Assembly (NCBI RefSeq): GCF_900117415.1
Contig: NZ_FPEI01000006.1
Coordinates: 992,001 to 1,056,000, forward strand
DNA: 64,000 bases
Direction: 5' to 3'
Source of the DNA: Hyphomicrobium sp. CS1BSMeth3
Lineage (GTDB): Bacteria > Pseudomonadota > Alphaproteobacteria > Rhizobiales > Hyphomicrobiaceae
Positions 35,737 to 45,028 of the stretch are shown here, in pieces. A program made the position numbers and the translations under genes. The first letter of the stretch is position 1. Each line of letters starts with the position of its first letter. Under the pieces are notes generated by a model. It saw nothing but the letters and a program-made list of their open reading frames with translations, was not told the origin of the DNA and did not search any database.

Positions 35737-37395
35737 TTACCTCTCAAACCGCTTGAACTTGATGCGGTGGGGCTCGACGGCGGCATCGCCGAGGCGGCGC
35801 TTCTTGTCCTCCTCGTAGTCCGCGAAGTTCCCCTCGAACCACTCGACGTGGCTGTCGCCCTCGAAGGCGAGGATGTGCGTCGCGATACGATCGAGGAAGA
35901 AGCGATCGTGCGAGATGATCACGGCGCAGCCGGCGAAGTCTTCGAGTGCGGCTTCGAGCGCCGAGAGCGTCTCGGTATCGAGGTCGTTCGTCGGCTCGTC
36001 GAGCAGCAGCAGGTTGCCGCCTTCCTTGAGCAGCTTCGCAAGGTGCACGCGATTACGCTCACCGCCCGAGAGCAGGCCGACCTTCTTCTGCTGATCCGCA
36101 CCCTTGAAGTTGAACCAGCCGCAGTAGGCACGTGAGTTCACTTCACGCTTGCCGCCGAGGCTGATCTGGTCGAGGCCGCCGGAGATCTCCTCCCAGACGG
36201 TCTTCTTGTCGTCGAGGTGCGCGCGCGACTGATCGACGTAGGAGATCTTGACCGTGTCGCCGACCTTGATGCTGCCCTTGTCCGGCTTCTCCTGATCGAC
36301 GAGCATTTTGAAGAGTGTGGTCTTACCAGCGCCGTTCGGGCCAATCACGCCGACGATGCCGCCCGGCGGCAGCTTGAAGGAGAGGTTGTCGATCAGCAGG
36401 CGATCGCCGAAGCCCTTGCCGAGCCCATCGGCCTCGACGACCATGTCGCCAAGGCGCGGGCCTTGCGCGATCGAGATGGTGGCGCGGCCGACATCCTCGC
36501 GCCCGGCCTCTTCGGCAAGCTTGTCATAAGCCTGGATGCGCGCCTTGGACTTGGCCTGACGCGCCTTGGGCGAGGCCTGGATCCACTCCAGCTCGCGCTT
36601 GAGCGCGCGCTGGCGGCCTTCCTCCTGCCCCTTCTCGACCTCGAGGCGCTTCGCCTTCTGCTCGAGCCAGCTCGAGTAGTTGCCCTTGTACGGCACGCCC
36701 TGACCGCGATCGAGCTCGAGCGTCCACTCCGTGATGTTGTCGAGGAAGTAGCGGTCGTGCGTGACGAGGATCACGCAGCCGGCATACTCCTTGAGAAAGC
36801 GCTCGAGCCACGCGACGCTTTCGGCATCGAGATGGTTCGTCGGCTCGTCGAGCAGCAGGATGTCCGGCTTCGACAGCAGCAGGCGCGTGAGCGCGACGCG
36901 GCGCTTCTCACCGCCCGAGAGCTTCGTGACATCGGCATCACCGGGCGGGCAGCGCAGCGCATCCAGCGCCTGCTCGACCTGGGCGTCGAGGTCCCAGAGG
37001 TTCTGCGCGTCGATCTGATCCTGGAGCGCCGTCATCTCGTCGGCGGTTTCCTCGGAGTAGTTCGCCGCGATCTCGTTGAAGCGATCAAGGATCGCCTTCT
37101 TCTCGGCGACGCCCTCCATGGCATTGCCGAGCACGTCCTTCTCGGCATCGAGCTCCGGCTCCTGGGGGAGATAGCCGACGCTGATGCCCTCGGCGGCCCA
37201 GGCCTCGCCGGTGAAATCCTCGAGCTGGCCGGCCATGATCTTGAGCAGCGTGGACTTGCCCGCGCCGTTGAGGCCGACGACGCCGATCTTGGCGCCCGGG
37301 TAGAACGAGAGGTTGATGTCCTTCAGCACCTGCTTGCCACCCGGATAGGTCTTCGAGAGGCGGTGCATGTGATAGACGAATTGCGGGTTGGCCAT
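35737..37395 (-). CDS. ettA: Energy-dependent translational throttle protein EttA (ABC-F ATPase)
   Basis: A 552-residue ABC-F protein that binds the ribosomal E site and gates the first peptide bond according to ATP/ADP ratio. Two ATP-binding cassettes are seen: Walker [10 protein letters not shown] near 40 and GPNGAGKTT near 355; signatures LSGGEKRR and LSGGERNR; Walker B motifs [14 protein letters not shown] and [14 protein letters not shown]. There is no membrane domain. The linker between cassettes and the arm in domain 1 ([11 protein letters not shown]-like [14 protein letters not shown]) fit EttA rather than Uup or YheS. The upstream gap carries a family 2 repeat. Confidence 0.96.
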   Translation of the reverse strand: MANPQFVYHMHRLSKTYPGGKQVLKDINLSFYPGAKIGVVGLNGAGKSTLLKIMAGQLEDFTGEAWAAEGISVGYLPQEPELDAEKDVLGNAMEGVAEKKAILDRFNEIAANYSEETADEMTALQDQIDAQNLWDLDAQVEQALDALRCPPGDADVTKLSGGEKRRVALTRLLLSKPDILLLDEPTNHLDAESVAWLERFLKEYAGCVILVTHDRYFLDNITEWTLELDRGQGVPYKGNYSSWLEQKAKRLEVEKGQEEGRQRALKRELEWIQASPKARQAKSKARIQAYDKLAEEAGREDVGRATISIAQGPRLGDMVVEADGLGKGFGDRLLIDNLSFKLPPGGIVGVIGPNGAGKTTLFKMLVDQEKPDKGSIKVGDTVKISYVDQSRAHLDDKKTVWEEISGGLDQISLGGKREVNSRAYCGWFNFKGADQQKKVGLLSGGERNRVHLAKLLKEGGNLLLLDEPTNDLDTETLSALEAALEDFAGCAVIISHDRFFLDRIATHILAFEGDSHVEWFEGNFADYEEDKKRRLGDAAVEPHRIKFKRFER

Positions 37396-37444
37396 CGGCG
37401 GCGGATCCTCGTCGCGGAGAATTTGGGGATTGGGCGCCTTTTAG

Positions 37445-37692
37445 CCGATGCGGCTTCGGCCCGCAAATCGCGCCTTTGGCGCGAACGAGGCTGCCGCCTC
37501 GCGCTCCGCCCGGGGGACACCCCCGAACCCCCGTCTTTTTGAGATTTGGAGCGAGCCGCGAGCGCCTCTCATCCCCTCTCCCCGTCCTTACGGGGAGAGG
37601 GTTAGGGTGAGGGGCGGCGGCAACCGCTAACGCCGCGCAAGTTCCCGCCCCTCATCCCGACCTTCTCCCCGTGAAGAACGGGGAGAAGGGGA
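37445..37692 (+). repeat. Family 2 repeat, R1 plus R2
   Basis: Occupies most of the 321-bp gap between ettA and the amidase gene. R1 (to about 37560) has CGCGCCTTTGGCGCG and GGGGGACACCCCCGAACCCC, then CCGTCTTTTTGAGATTTGGA. R2 (37570-37692) carries CTCTCCCCGTCCTTACGGGG and CTTCTCCCCGTGAAGAACGG with their second arms. Confidence 0.85.
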
Positions 37693-37716
37693 AGTACGCC
37701 GCACTGCAGGCGCCAG

Positions 37717-38466
37717 CTATACCGCAGCCAGCAAGGCTTCGAGTGTCGCAAGCGTCGAGCGGTCGACGCGGCCGTCAGGGCGCTCAGGACGGAAATGGAG
37801 CTGGAAGGAGCGCACGACGGTGGCGCCCTTGGCATCGAGCGTCTCGGAGGGCGCAATGCCGTAGCCGTATTGCGCGAGAAGTGCCGTGGTCTGCCCGATG
37901 AGGGGGGCGCAGTCCCCAGCGCCGAAGCCGAACTCGGACACATCGACGGGTGTCGGCGCAACCCAATGCCCGACGCTGGCGGCATGGAGCCTGGCCCAGT
38001 CGAACTTCTCGCCGGGGTCGATCTTGCGTCCGGGCGACACATCCGAGTGCGCGAGCACGCGCGTCGCAGGAATGCCGTTCCGCGCGACGATGTCCTGTGA
38101 GAGGGCAATGACGGCCGCCATCTGCGTCTCGCCGAATTCGGGATAGCCGAGATCGTGGCCTGGGTTCTGGATCTCGATGCCGATCGACGCCGAGTTGATG
38201 TCCGTCTCGCCGGCCCATGAGCCGACGCCTGCGTGCCACGCACGCTGACTTTCCGCCACCATCTGCGTGATGCATCCCGCTTCGTCGATCACGTAGTGGC
38301 ACGACACGCGCGACACGGGTTCTGCGAGCCAGGCAATGGCGCGCGCCGCGCTCATCATCCCTGTGTAGTGCAGGACGAGCATGTCGGCGCGGGGCTTGCC
38401 ACGGCGCGGCTCGAAGTTCGGCGATGGATGCAGCGCCTGGACCAGCGGCGAGCAAGCGCGGTCCAT
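37717..38466 (-). CDS. N-acetylmuramoyl-L-alanine amidase (AmpD/AmiD-like) with peptidoglycan-binding domain
   Basis: A 249-residue zinc amidase of the Amidase_2 family that cuts the bond between muramic acid and the stem peptide. MLVLHYTGM (near residue 32) gives the first zinc His, HSDVSPGRKIDPGEKFDW (near 138-155) the second His, the catalytic Lys and the Asp. The last 70 residues (GQTTALLAQYGYGI... VRSFQLHFRP) look like a PG_binding_1 domain. There is no obvious signal peptide, so a cytoplasmic recycling role (AmpD) is likely. Its start overlaps the stop of the J-domain gene (TGATG), implying translational coupling. Confidence 0.9.
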   Translation of the reverse strand: MDRACSPLVQALHPSPNFEPRRGKPRADMLVLHYTGMMSAARAIAWLAEPVSRVSCHYVIDEAGCITQMVAESQRAWHAGVGSWAGETDINSASIGIEIQNPGHDLGYPEFGETQMAAVIALSQDIVARNGIPATRVLAHSDVSPGRKIDPGEKFDWARLHAASVGHWVAPTPVDVSEFGFGAGDCAPLIGQTTALLAQYGYGIAPSETLDAKGATVVRSFQLHFRPERPDGRVDRSTLATLEALLAAV

Positions 38467-39161
38467 CAGAAGCCGCGCTCCTTGCGCAGTGTGTCGAAGG
38501 CGGCGTTGATCGCGGCGAGCTTGCGGTTCGCGGCGGCGACGAGCTCTGTGCCCTCGCCGAGGCCCGACAGGCGGTCCGGGTGGTACTGCACCGCGAGCTT
38601 GCGGTGACGTGACTTGACCTCGCTGTCGCTTGCCGAGGGTGAGAGCCCGAGGATCTCGTACGGGTTGCCTGCATCGCGCACGAAGAGCGCTCGGACATAG
38701 CGAAAGTCACTCGGCGAAATGTCAAAGATCTCCGCAACCGAGCGCAGATAGCTCTCCTCGCGCTCGTGCAGTACGCCGTCGGCCGCGGCCACCACGAAAA
38801 GACCTTCAAGCACCTGCAGGAGCATGGCGCGGTCCCCGGCGAGCAACTCGGCGATCTGGCGCGCATAGGCGTCGTAGCCGGCGACATCCTGCTTGGCGAG
38901 GTCGAACACCTGCCGGACGTGGCCCGTTTCTTCAGCCGGGACATGCATGAGGCGGGAAAAGGCCTCGACCTCGTCACATGTCACGACACCATCGGACTTG
39001 GCCATCTTGGCCGAGAGCGCGATGAGGCCGATCGTGAACGCGATATTATGACGAGGATCGGCGCGCCGGCCCCCGCGCGTGAGACTGCGCAGATAGGAAA
39101 TAACCGAGCCGGCTTTCGCCAGCCCTGCCGCCACATTCGGAAATCGCTGCCAGATGGTCAT
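38466..39161 (-). CDS. TerB/J-domain co-chaperone (DjlA-like)
   Basis: A 231-residue protein with a TerB-type helical domain (about 45-160: IALSAKMAKSDGVVTCDEVE, and a second VVAAADGVLHEREESYLRSV) and a C-terminal J domain (about 165-231) with the DnaK-stimulating HPD at 194-196. This is the DjlA architecture, but without the N-terminal membrane helix of the E. coli protein. It would recruit DnaK to an unknown client. Translationally coupled to the downstream amidase, a linkage seen in other Rhizobiales. The ATG at 39161 fits the family start; in-frame sequence above it does not. Confidence 0.88.
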   Translation of the reverse strand: MTIWQRFPNVAAGLAKAGSVISYLRSLTRGGRRADPRHNIAFTIGLIALSAKMAKSDGVVTCDEVEAFSRLMHVPAEETGHVRQVFDLAKQDVAGYDAYARQIAELLAGDRAMLLQVLEGLFVVAAADGVLHEREESYLRSVAEIFDISPSDFRYVRALFVRDAGNPYEILGLSPSASDSEVKSRHRKLAVQYHPDRLSGLGEGTELVAAANRKLAAINAAFDTLRKERGF

Positions 39162-39249
39162 GGGGCGCGCATGATAGTGGGAGTTCCGGGCACAAAGAAG
39201 CGGCGGTTTGCCTCTATGACGACTTGCCAAGCGGAATGTGATGACGCGT

Positions 39250-39330
39250 GATTTAGGTGTCGCGCTTGCAGCGCCCCATCCGGGACACCCTCAATACCCA
39301 AGGACGGGCCCCCGCCCTTTATGACTTCAA
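39250..39330 (+). repeat. Family 2 repeat, degenerate R1 module
   Basis: Reads GCGCTTGCAGCGC, CGGGACACCCTCAATACCC and CCCGCCCTTTATGACTTCAA. The last part runs into the stop codon of the Xaa-Pro aminopeptidase. It is less conserved than other copies. Confidence 0.6.
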
Positions 39331-41153
39331 GAAAGCGCGATCGGCGCCGTCGCCTGTGCGAGCCACGTGCGGTCCGCGTCATTGAGATGGGGGCCGACCA
39401 CGGCCGCGACATGCGCATGATAGGCATTGATCCAGGCAAGCTCGCCCGCGCTGAGGAGGGCTGGATCGATGAGGCGGCGATCGATCGGCACGAGCGTCAG
39501 TGTCTCGAAGCCGAGCATCTCGCGTTCACCGCCGGGAAGGGCGGCAGGCGGATAGATGAGCAGCAGGTTCTCTATGCGGATGCCGTACGCGCCGGTCTTG
39601 TAGTAGCCGGGCTCGTTCGAAAGGATCATGCCCGGCTCGAGCACGACGTGCCCGCGCTTCGAGATCGACTGCGGCCCCTCGTGCACCGAGAGATAGCTGC
39701 CGACACCATGGCCCGTGCCGTGGTCGAAGTCGAAGCCCGCTTGCCACAGCGCGTGCCGCGCCAGCACGTCGATATGAGCGCCGGTCGTGCCCGCAGGAAA
39801 GCGCAGCTCCGAGATCGCAATGTGCCCCTTGAGCACGCGCGTGAAGCGATCGCGCATCTCCGCTGTGGGCGCGCCGATCACGACGGTGCGTGTGATGTCG
39901 GTTGTGCCGTCGATATACTGGCCGCCGGAGTCCACCAGGAAGAGCTCGCCTGAGCGAAGTTGGCGGTTCGTCGCCTCTGTCACGCGATAGTGCACGATCG
40001 CGCCATTGGGCCCCGAGCCGGAGATCGTATCGAAACTGATTTCCTTCAGCGCCTGCGTTTCCGCCCGCATAGCTTCGAGCGTGCGCACGGCCGTGATCTC
40101 GTCGACGCCGCCCTTCGGCGCCTCGCGATCAATCCAGGCGAGGAAACGCGTGACCGCAATGCCGTCGCGCTCATGCGCGATGCGCATACCGCGGATCTCG
40201 GCCTCGTTCTTGCGCGCCTTGGGCAGGATGCACGGGTCCGACGCATCGCTGATACGGCCCCGCGCGCCGCCGAGCCGCTGCCATATCCACATATTGGCGG
40301 TGGTCGTATCGAGGCGCACCCGCTTCTTTTCATGACGGAGCGACGTCAGCCGATCAGCAAGCGCTTCGGGCGCGCGAACGTGCGTGACGGCGCTCAGGTG
40401 CTTCCTGACCTCCGGGCCGATCTTGGCCTTGTCGATGAACAGCTCAGGCTTGCCGGTGACCGGCACGACGGCAAAGGCCAGCGGCGTCGGATTGTGCTTC
40501 ACATCCGATCCGCGGATATTGAAGAGCCAGGCGATCGAGTCCGGCAGCGTCAGGACGACGGCGTCCTCGCTCGCCCCCTTGAGCAGCCTCTGCAGTGCCT
40601 TGATCTTGTCGGCGGCGCTAACGCCCGCCCATTCGAGAGGCTGGATCGAGAGCGCCCCTTGGGGAGGCGCGGGCCGCTCGGCACCCCAGACAAGGTTCAC
40701 AGGATTGCGCGCCAGCGGCTTGAGCACGAGGCCGGCCTTGGCGAGGCCTTCCTCAAAACGGGCTATGGCGGCCCGCGTGTGCAGCCAGGGGTCGAAGCCG
40801 ATCCGGGCCCCTTTCGGCAGGTTCTCCGCCAGCCATTGGCGCGGCTCGGTCTCGGGGATCTGCACGATGTCGAAGATGGACGTGTCCACCTGATCGGCGG
40901 CCTGGAGGGTATAGCGCCCATCGACGAAGAGCGCGGCCTTCTTGGCGGCAATGACCGCGAGACCGGCCGATCCCGTAAAGCCCGTCAGCCATGCGAGACG
41001 CTCGGCCGAGGGAGGCACGTACTCGCCCATGTGCTCGTCGGAACGCGGGACGAGCACGGCATCGACGCCCAGCGCCGCGAGCCGCGCACGGAGCCGCGCC
41101 ACCCGGTCTGCCCCCAATGCCGGGTCCGCGGACGAGGAAAAGTCCTGGAACAT
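39327..41153 (-). CDS. pepP: Xaa-Pro aminopeptidase (M24B, long form)
   Basis: A 608-residue metallopeptidase that removes N-terminal residues before proline. Two creatinase-like N-terminal domains (residues 1-310) precede the pita-bread catalytic domain. The metal ligands are seen in LVDSGGQYIDGTTDITRTV (two Asp), DHGTGHGVGSYLSVHEGPQ (His), SNEPGYY (Glu) and GIRIENLLL (Glu). The length matches the long eukaryote-like form (about 600 residues) common in alphaproteobacteria. The ATG at 41153 is preferred (AAGGTGA upstream) over the one at 41189. The upstream region is shared with the divergent DUF1127-like gene. Confidence 0.93.
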   Translation of the reverse strand: MFQDFSSSADPALGADRVARLRARLAALGVDAVLVPRSDEHMGEYVPPSAERLAWLTGFTGSAGLAVIAAKKAALFVDGRYTLQAADQVDTSIFDIVQIPETEPRQWLAENLPKGARIGFDPWLHTRAAIARFEEGLAKAGLVLKPLARNPVNLVWGAERPAPPQGALSIQPLEWAGVSAADKIKALQRLLKGASEDAVVLTLPDSIAWLFNIRGSDVKHNPTPLAFAVVPVTGKPELFIDKAKIGPEVRKHLSAVTHVRAPEALADRLTSLRHEKKRVRLDTTTANMWIWQRLGGARGRISDASDPCILPKARKNEAEIRGMRIAHERDGIAVTRFLAWIDREAPKGGVDEITAVRTLEAMRAETQALKEISFDTISGSGPNGAIVHYRVTEATNRQLRSGELFLVDSGGQYIDGTTDITRTVVIGAPTAEMRDRFTRVLKGHIAISELRFPAGTTGAHIDVLARHALWQAGFDFDHGTGHGVGSYLSVHEGPQSISKRGHVVLEPGMILSNEPGYYKTGAYGIRIENLLLIYPPAALPGGEREMLGFETLTLVPIDRRLIDPALLSAGELAWINAYHAHVAAVVGPHLNDADRTWLAQATAPIALS

Positions 41154-41428
41154 GATCACCTTAGTAGACGGCGACTGATCGCCGTGCAATGCGCCTCTTT
41201 ATTGTGCGTCGCATCAATTGTGTTAGAAATATAACTCATTGTAAGCGCTATTTTAAATCCATGCGTATTCCGCATAGCTGAGCCTGGATGCGGAGACTAC
41301 CGCATATGCGAAGGACTCATTACATTCAGCATATCGCAGTGCACAACGGGCCCACCAGAGGCCCAAGGCCCTGCAAACAAAACAAAATTCGTGCGTACGC
41401 GCAAAACTAAACAGAGATGAGAGCAATC
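41154..41428. other. AT-richer divergent regulatory region with repeated ATGCG/CGCAT palindromes
   Basis: 275-bp gap between pepP and the DUF1127-like gene. It contains three palindromes made of the same half-site: ATGCG-N5-CGCAT (41261-41275), ATGCGG-N6-CCGCAT (41288-41305) and the perfect CGCATATGCG (41301-41310). The base composition is visibly lower in GC than in the flanking genes. One segment (41261-41280) recurs upstream of the small gene at 45135. Confidence 0.7.
41261..41280 (+). promoter_or_regulatory. Shared 20-bp motif upstream of DUF1127-like gene, copy 1
   Basis: ATGCGTATTCCGCATAGCTG. 16 of 20 bases are identical to 45007-45026 in front of another small gene. It includes the palindrome ATGCG-N5-CGCAT, so a dimeric regulator is likely. 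Confidence 0.6.
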
Positions 41429-41680
41429 ATGGCCACGACAACCACGCCGGTCGGCTTCGCCGCCGAAGACATCTCCACCGAAACCACTGCCGCGAAGCCC
41501 GGTTTCTTCGCCCGCTTCTTCCAGAGGCTCATCGAAGCTCGGATCGCGCGCGCCGAAGCAGAGGTCAAGCCGTACCTCGCACGCCTCAGCGACGACCGCC
41601 TCAAGGACCTCGGCTTCACGGGCGGGGACATCGAGAAGCTTCGCGAGAAGCACTACGTCCAGGCCGTGTACTGGAGCTGA
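41429..41680 (+). CDS. Small DUF1127-like protein
   Basis: An 83-residue protein. Residues 1-25 are a variable polar leader; then comes the KPGFFARFFQRLIEARIARA helix and the C-terminal block LARLSDDRLKDLGFTGGDIE, which resembles the L-x-x-L-S-D-x-x-L-x-D-I/L-G pattern of DUF1127. DUF1127 proteins in rhizobia and Rhodobacter affect phosphate, metal or RNA-related regulation, but no general function is known. The ATG at 41429 is preferred to 41417 because GAGAG is spaced for it. Another DUF1127-like gene follows 117 bp downstream, and a third relative (KKPSLFARF) lies at 45135. Confidence 0.8.
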   Translation: MATTTTPVGFAAEDISTETTAAKPGFFARFFQRLIEARIARAEAEVKPYLARLSDDRLKDLGFTGGDIEKLREKHYVQAVYWS

Positions 41681-41797
41681 GCCCACGTCAGGGCGGCATC
41701 TAGCGTAACGAACTCAGCGGCCGGCACCTCATGCTGCCGGCCGCCTGTCATTTCCGGCTCGATCCGAGATCGCCGGGCATTTCCACAGAGAACGATC

Positions 41798-42025
41798 ATG
41801 AAAACCCCAGGACACAATGCCGCGTTCGCACCGTCGGACGCGCATACGACGACTGCCCGCTCGAACCCTCTGGCTGTCCTGCGCCGCTTTTTCGGAGGCG
41901 AGCGCGTCAGCGTACTCCGCGAGCTCGATGATTTCCTGCTGCGCGATATCGGCGCTTCGGGCGAGGATATCTGGCGTGTCCATCGCCTGCGCAATGGCGA
42001 GCGTCCGACGCTTCTCGTCGGCTAG
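41798..42025 (+). CDS. Small DUF1127 family protein
   Basis: A 75-residue protein whose second half (SVLRELDDFLLRDIGASGEDIWR, about residues 38-60) is a good DUF1127 match with the conserved L-D-D-x-x-L-x-D-I-G. The first half (FAPSDAHTTTARSNPLAVLRRFF) is Ser/Thr-rich then basic. It lies between the 41429 gene and the GMC oxidoreductase, all in the same direction. Function unknown. Confidence 0.8.
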   Translation: MKTPGHNAAFAPSDAHTTTARSNPLAVLRRFFGGERVSVLRELDDFLLRDIGASGEDIWRVHRLRNGERPTLLVG

Positions 42026-42148
42026 GCCCATGCGCGCGCCGTAGACGCGACCGCGACGCCCAGGCGCGTCAACGGGCAGCTTTTCCGCCACCCATCACCG
42101 CTGCATACTCCGCCCCGTCAAGAACGCATGGACCGGGAGGAAGCGGCG

Positions 42149-43753
42149 ATGGCCGAAGATGAAGCCGACTATGTCATCGTCGGTGCTGGCTCGGCGGGGT
42201 GCGTGCTCGCCAATCGCCTAAGTGCAGATGGCTCCCGCGTCGTGCTTCTCGAGGCCGGTCCGCGCGACTGGCATCCGATGATCCACATTCCGGCCGGCGT
42301 TCTGAATCTCCTCTACAACCCGCGCGTCAACTGGATGTACAAGAGCGAGCCGGAGCCCGCGACGGGCAACCGGTCCATCCACTGGCCGCGCGGCCGCGTG
42401 CTCGGTGGCTCGAGCTCGATCAATGGCATGCTGTTCGTGCGCGGCAACACGGCCGACTACGACGGCTGGGCGCAGGCGGGCTGCCGCGGCTGGTCCTATG
42501 AGGACGTGCTCCCTTACTTCAAGAGCATCGAACGCTACGCACCGGGCGACAGCGCCCATCGTGGCAAGAGCGGTCCGCTGCTCATCGAGGACTACCGCAC
42601 GATCCTGCCGCTGACGCATCTCTTCGTGAAGGCCGCGCAGGAGGCGGGCTTTCCTTTCACGCCCGACTTGAGCGGCGCGCAGATGGAAGGCGTAGGCTAC
42701 TCGCAGATGTCGCGCAACGGCCGCTTTCGGGGCTCGACGGCGCAGACCTTTCTCGCCGAGGCGCGCGGCCGCCCGAGCCTCAAGATCGAGACGAACGCGC
42801 AAGCGACAGGGCTCATCCTGGACGGGCGCCGCTGTGTCGGTGTTACATTCCGGCAGGGAAACACCGACCGCACCGTGCGTGCGCGTCGCGAGGTGATCGT
42901 CTCCGGCGGTACGATCAATTCGCCGCATCTGCTGCAGGTCTCCGGGATCGGACCTGCCGCGCATCTCAAGTCGATCGGCGTCGACGTGCGCCACGATCTT
43001 CCCGGTGTCGGCGCCAATCTCTCGGACCACTATGCCGTACGCGCATCCGCGCGCGTCCGCGACACCGTTTCCATCAATAAGCTCGCACGCGGCATTCCGC
43101 TTGCGCGGGAGGTTCTGCGCTGGGTGACGACGGGACGCGGCGCGCTCACGTTCGGCGTATCGAGCGCGCAGGTTTTCTGCCGGAGCCGCGAAGGCCTCGC
43201 GAGCCCCGACATACAACTCCTTTTCTCGCCGGCGAGCTACGACGAGCAGAAGTTCGGAACGCTCGAGAAGAAGCCAGGGATGACCATTGCCGTCTCGGTC
43301 GCGCGGCCGGAAAGCCGCGGCACGATCATGGCAACCTCGCCCGATCCGCTCGCGCGCCCCGCCATCCGGCCGAACTATCTCGCCGTCGAGAACGATCTCG
43401 CCGTGTCTGTCGCGGGTCTCAAGCACGCGCGGAGGATTTTTGCCGCGCCGTCTTTCGCGCCATACGTGGAAAGCGAGACCGTGCCCGGCAAGGGCACCGT
43501 CACCGATGCCGATCTGGCCGCCTTCGCGCGCAAGGTCGGCGGCACGCTCTATCACCCCGTCGGCACCTGCCGCATGGGCGAGGATCCGCAAGCCGTGGTT
43601 GACTCGCGCCTGCGTGTGCGTGGGCTCTCGGGCTTGCGCGTGATCGATGCCTCGATCATGCCGATCGTGACGACCGGCAACACGAACGCGCCGACGATCA
43701 TGATTGCCGAGAAGGGCGCCGCCATGATCCGCGAGGATGCGCGCGCGGCGTGA
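42149..43753 (+). CDS. GMC-family FAD oxidoreductase (alcohol/choline dehydrogenase-like)
   Basis: A 534-residue flavoenzyme oxidising an alcohol. The FAD motif [14 protein letters not shown] starts at residue 12; [18 protein letters not shown] (near 85-102) is GMC signature 1; [20 protein letters not shown] (near 258) is signature 2. The catalytic His is in [11 protein letters not shown] and the second His/Asn position is TTGNTNAPT. The substrate (choline, aliphatic alcohol, polyethylene glycol and others are known in the family) is unknown. Start at 42149 chosen for GGGAGGAAG upstream; an ATG at 42128 would add seven residues. Confidence 0.92.
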   Translation: MAEDEADYVIVGAGSAGCVLANRLSADGSRVVLLEAGPRDWHPMIHIPAGVLNLLYNPRVNWMYKSEPEPATGNRSIHWPRGRVLGGSSSINGMLFVRGNTADYDGWAQAGCRGWSYEDVLPYFKSIERYAPGDSAHRGKSGPLLIEDYRTILPLTHLFVKAAQEAGFPFTPDLSGAQMEGVGYSQMSRNGRFRGSTAQTFLAEARGRPSLKIETNAQATGLILDGRRCVGVTFRQGNTDRTVRARREVIVSGGTINSPHLLQVSGIGPAAHLKSIGVDVRHDLPGVGANLSDHYAVRASARVRDTVSINKLARGIPLAREVLRWVTTGRGALTFGVSSAQVFCRSREGLASPDIQLLFSPASYDEQKFGTLEKKPGMTIAVSVARPESRGTIMATSPDPLARPAIRPNYLAVENDLAVSVAGLKHARRIFAAPSFAPYVESETVPGKGTVTDADLAAFARKVGGTLYHPVGTCRMGEDPQAVVDSRLRVRGLSGLRVIDASIMPIVTTGNTNAPTIMIAEKGAAMIREDARAA

Positions 43754-43756
43754 GAC

Positions 43757-43985
43757 TTCGCGTCTTCGACGCGAGCGAGGCTAGCCTCGCGCTCCACCGG
43801 GGGACACCCCCGGAGCCCCCGTCTTTTATGGATTTGGAGCGAGCCGCAGGCACGACAGATCCCTTCTCCCCGTTCTTCACGGGGAGAAGGTTAGGATGAG
43901 GGGCAGGAATTTGCGCGACGTCGACGTATGCCGCTGCCCCTCACCTCGCCCCTCTCCCCATTCAAGACAATGGGAAGAGGGAGAA
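43757..43985 (+). repeat. Family 2 repeat, R1 plus R2
   Basis: Fills most of the 349-bp gap between the convergent GMC and SDR genes. R1 (43757-43850) has CGTCTTCGACG, GGGGGACACCCCCGGAGCCC and TCTTTTATGGATTTGGAGCG. R2 (43860-43985) has TTCTCCCCGTTCTTCACGGG and a weaker second dyad CTCTCCCCATTCAAGACAAT. Confidence 0.85.
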
Positions 43986-44102
43986 GCGTGGGCGCGTCAT
44001 ACACCGCGCTGTCGCTCTGGCCGCCGCGGGCATAGCACCACGGTAAGGTTGCGAAGCACCCCTTCCCAGCAGCCCGCGGCACTAAGCAAAAGCGCGAGTA
44101 CC

Positions 44103-44858
44103 TCAACCCCGCCCTTCGAACGGCATGGCCGTCGCTTTGATGGTCATCGTGAACACGTTCGTGTCGAGCGGCAGGCTCGCCATGTAGCGGATCGCCGAGC
44201 CGCAATGGTCCACATCCATGACCGGCTCCGGCATGATGTCGCCGCGGGGCTGCGGCACGCCAGCCTTCATGCGCCCGCCCATGGCTGTGTCGGCATTACC
44301 GATATCGAGCTGGCCGCAAGCGATGTTGAAGGGCCGCCCGTCGAGGGCGATGCACTTAGTGAGGCCCGTGATGGCGTGCTTCGTCGAGGTATAGGCGACC
44401 GACATCGGCCGCGGCGTATGTGCCGAGATCGAGCCGTTGTTGACGATACGCCCGCCCTGGGGCGACTGCGCCTTGAACTGGCGAATGGCTTCCTGTGCGC
44501 ACATGAAGCAGGCCGTGAGATTGAGATCGACCACGCTCTGCCAGTCCTCGAGCTTGATGTCCTCCATCGGTCCGGCAGGCAGGCCCTTGCCGGCATTGTT
44601 GAAGAGGAAATCGAGCCGCCCGAAGGTCTTCACGGTCTCGGCGAACACGCGCTTCACCTCGGCCTGCTTGGTCACGTCCGCAGGGATGGCGAGGATGCGC
44701 CGGCCGCCGGCCTTGGCCAGCGCCACGGTCCCTTCCAGCTCAGCCTTGCGGCGGCCAACCACGGCCACGTCCCAGCCGTCTGCTTGGAGATGAAGCGCGG
44801 CCGCACGGCCGATGCCGGTGCCGCCGCCGGTGATGATCGCGACCTTGTTCGTTGCCAT
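44103..44858 (-). CDS. Short-chain dehydrogenase/reductase
   Basis: A 251-residue classical SDR. Cofactor motif TGGGTGIG (near residue 11), NNAG (near 87), catalytic Ser in NGSISAHTP and Tyr/Lys in YTSTK (near 155). GRRKAE after the second strand suggests NADP preference. Substrate unknown. GGAGAGG precedes the ATG at 44858; the open frame above is not supported. It converges on the GMC gene across a family 2 repeat. Confidence 0.92.
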   Translation of the reverse strand: MATNKVAIITGGGTGIGRAAALHLQADGWDVAVVGRRKAELEGTVALAKAGGRRILAIPADVTKQAEVKRVFAETVKTFGRLDFLFNNAGKGLPAGPMEDIKLEDWQSVVDLNLTACFMCAQEAIRQFKAQSPQGGRIVNNGSISAHTPRPMSVAYTSTKHAITGLTKCIALDGRPFNIACGQLDIGNADTAMGGRMKAGVPQPRGDIMPEPVMDVDHCGSAIRYMASLPLDTNVFTMTIKATAMPFEGRG

Positions 44859-45006
44859 GCCGGCGTTCCTCTCCTGATTGTTTTGAGGGCCCCGAGGGGC
44901 GTTCAGTGGCGCACATCCGATCATGAAAGCGCAGGCGCGATCAAGGGCGCTCGGGGCGGCTTTCGGCGCGGTTGAGGCAGGCCTGCGACGGGCTCATGAA
45001 TTCGCC

Positions 45007-45026
45007 ATGCGCATTATGCATAGCGG
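45007..45026 (+). promoter_or_regulatory. Shared 20-bp motif upstream of small gene, copy 2
   Basis: ATGCGCATTATGCATAGCGG. 16 of 20 bases are identical to 41261-41280. The first eight bases are themselves palindromic (ATGCGCAT). Confidence 0.6.
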
Positions 45027-45028
45027 TT

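Noticed and set aside
42218-43591. 457-codon open frame on the minus strand
   Set aside because: Antisense to the GMC oxidoreductase, which carries both family signatures.
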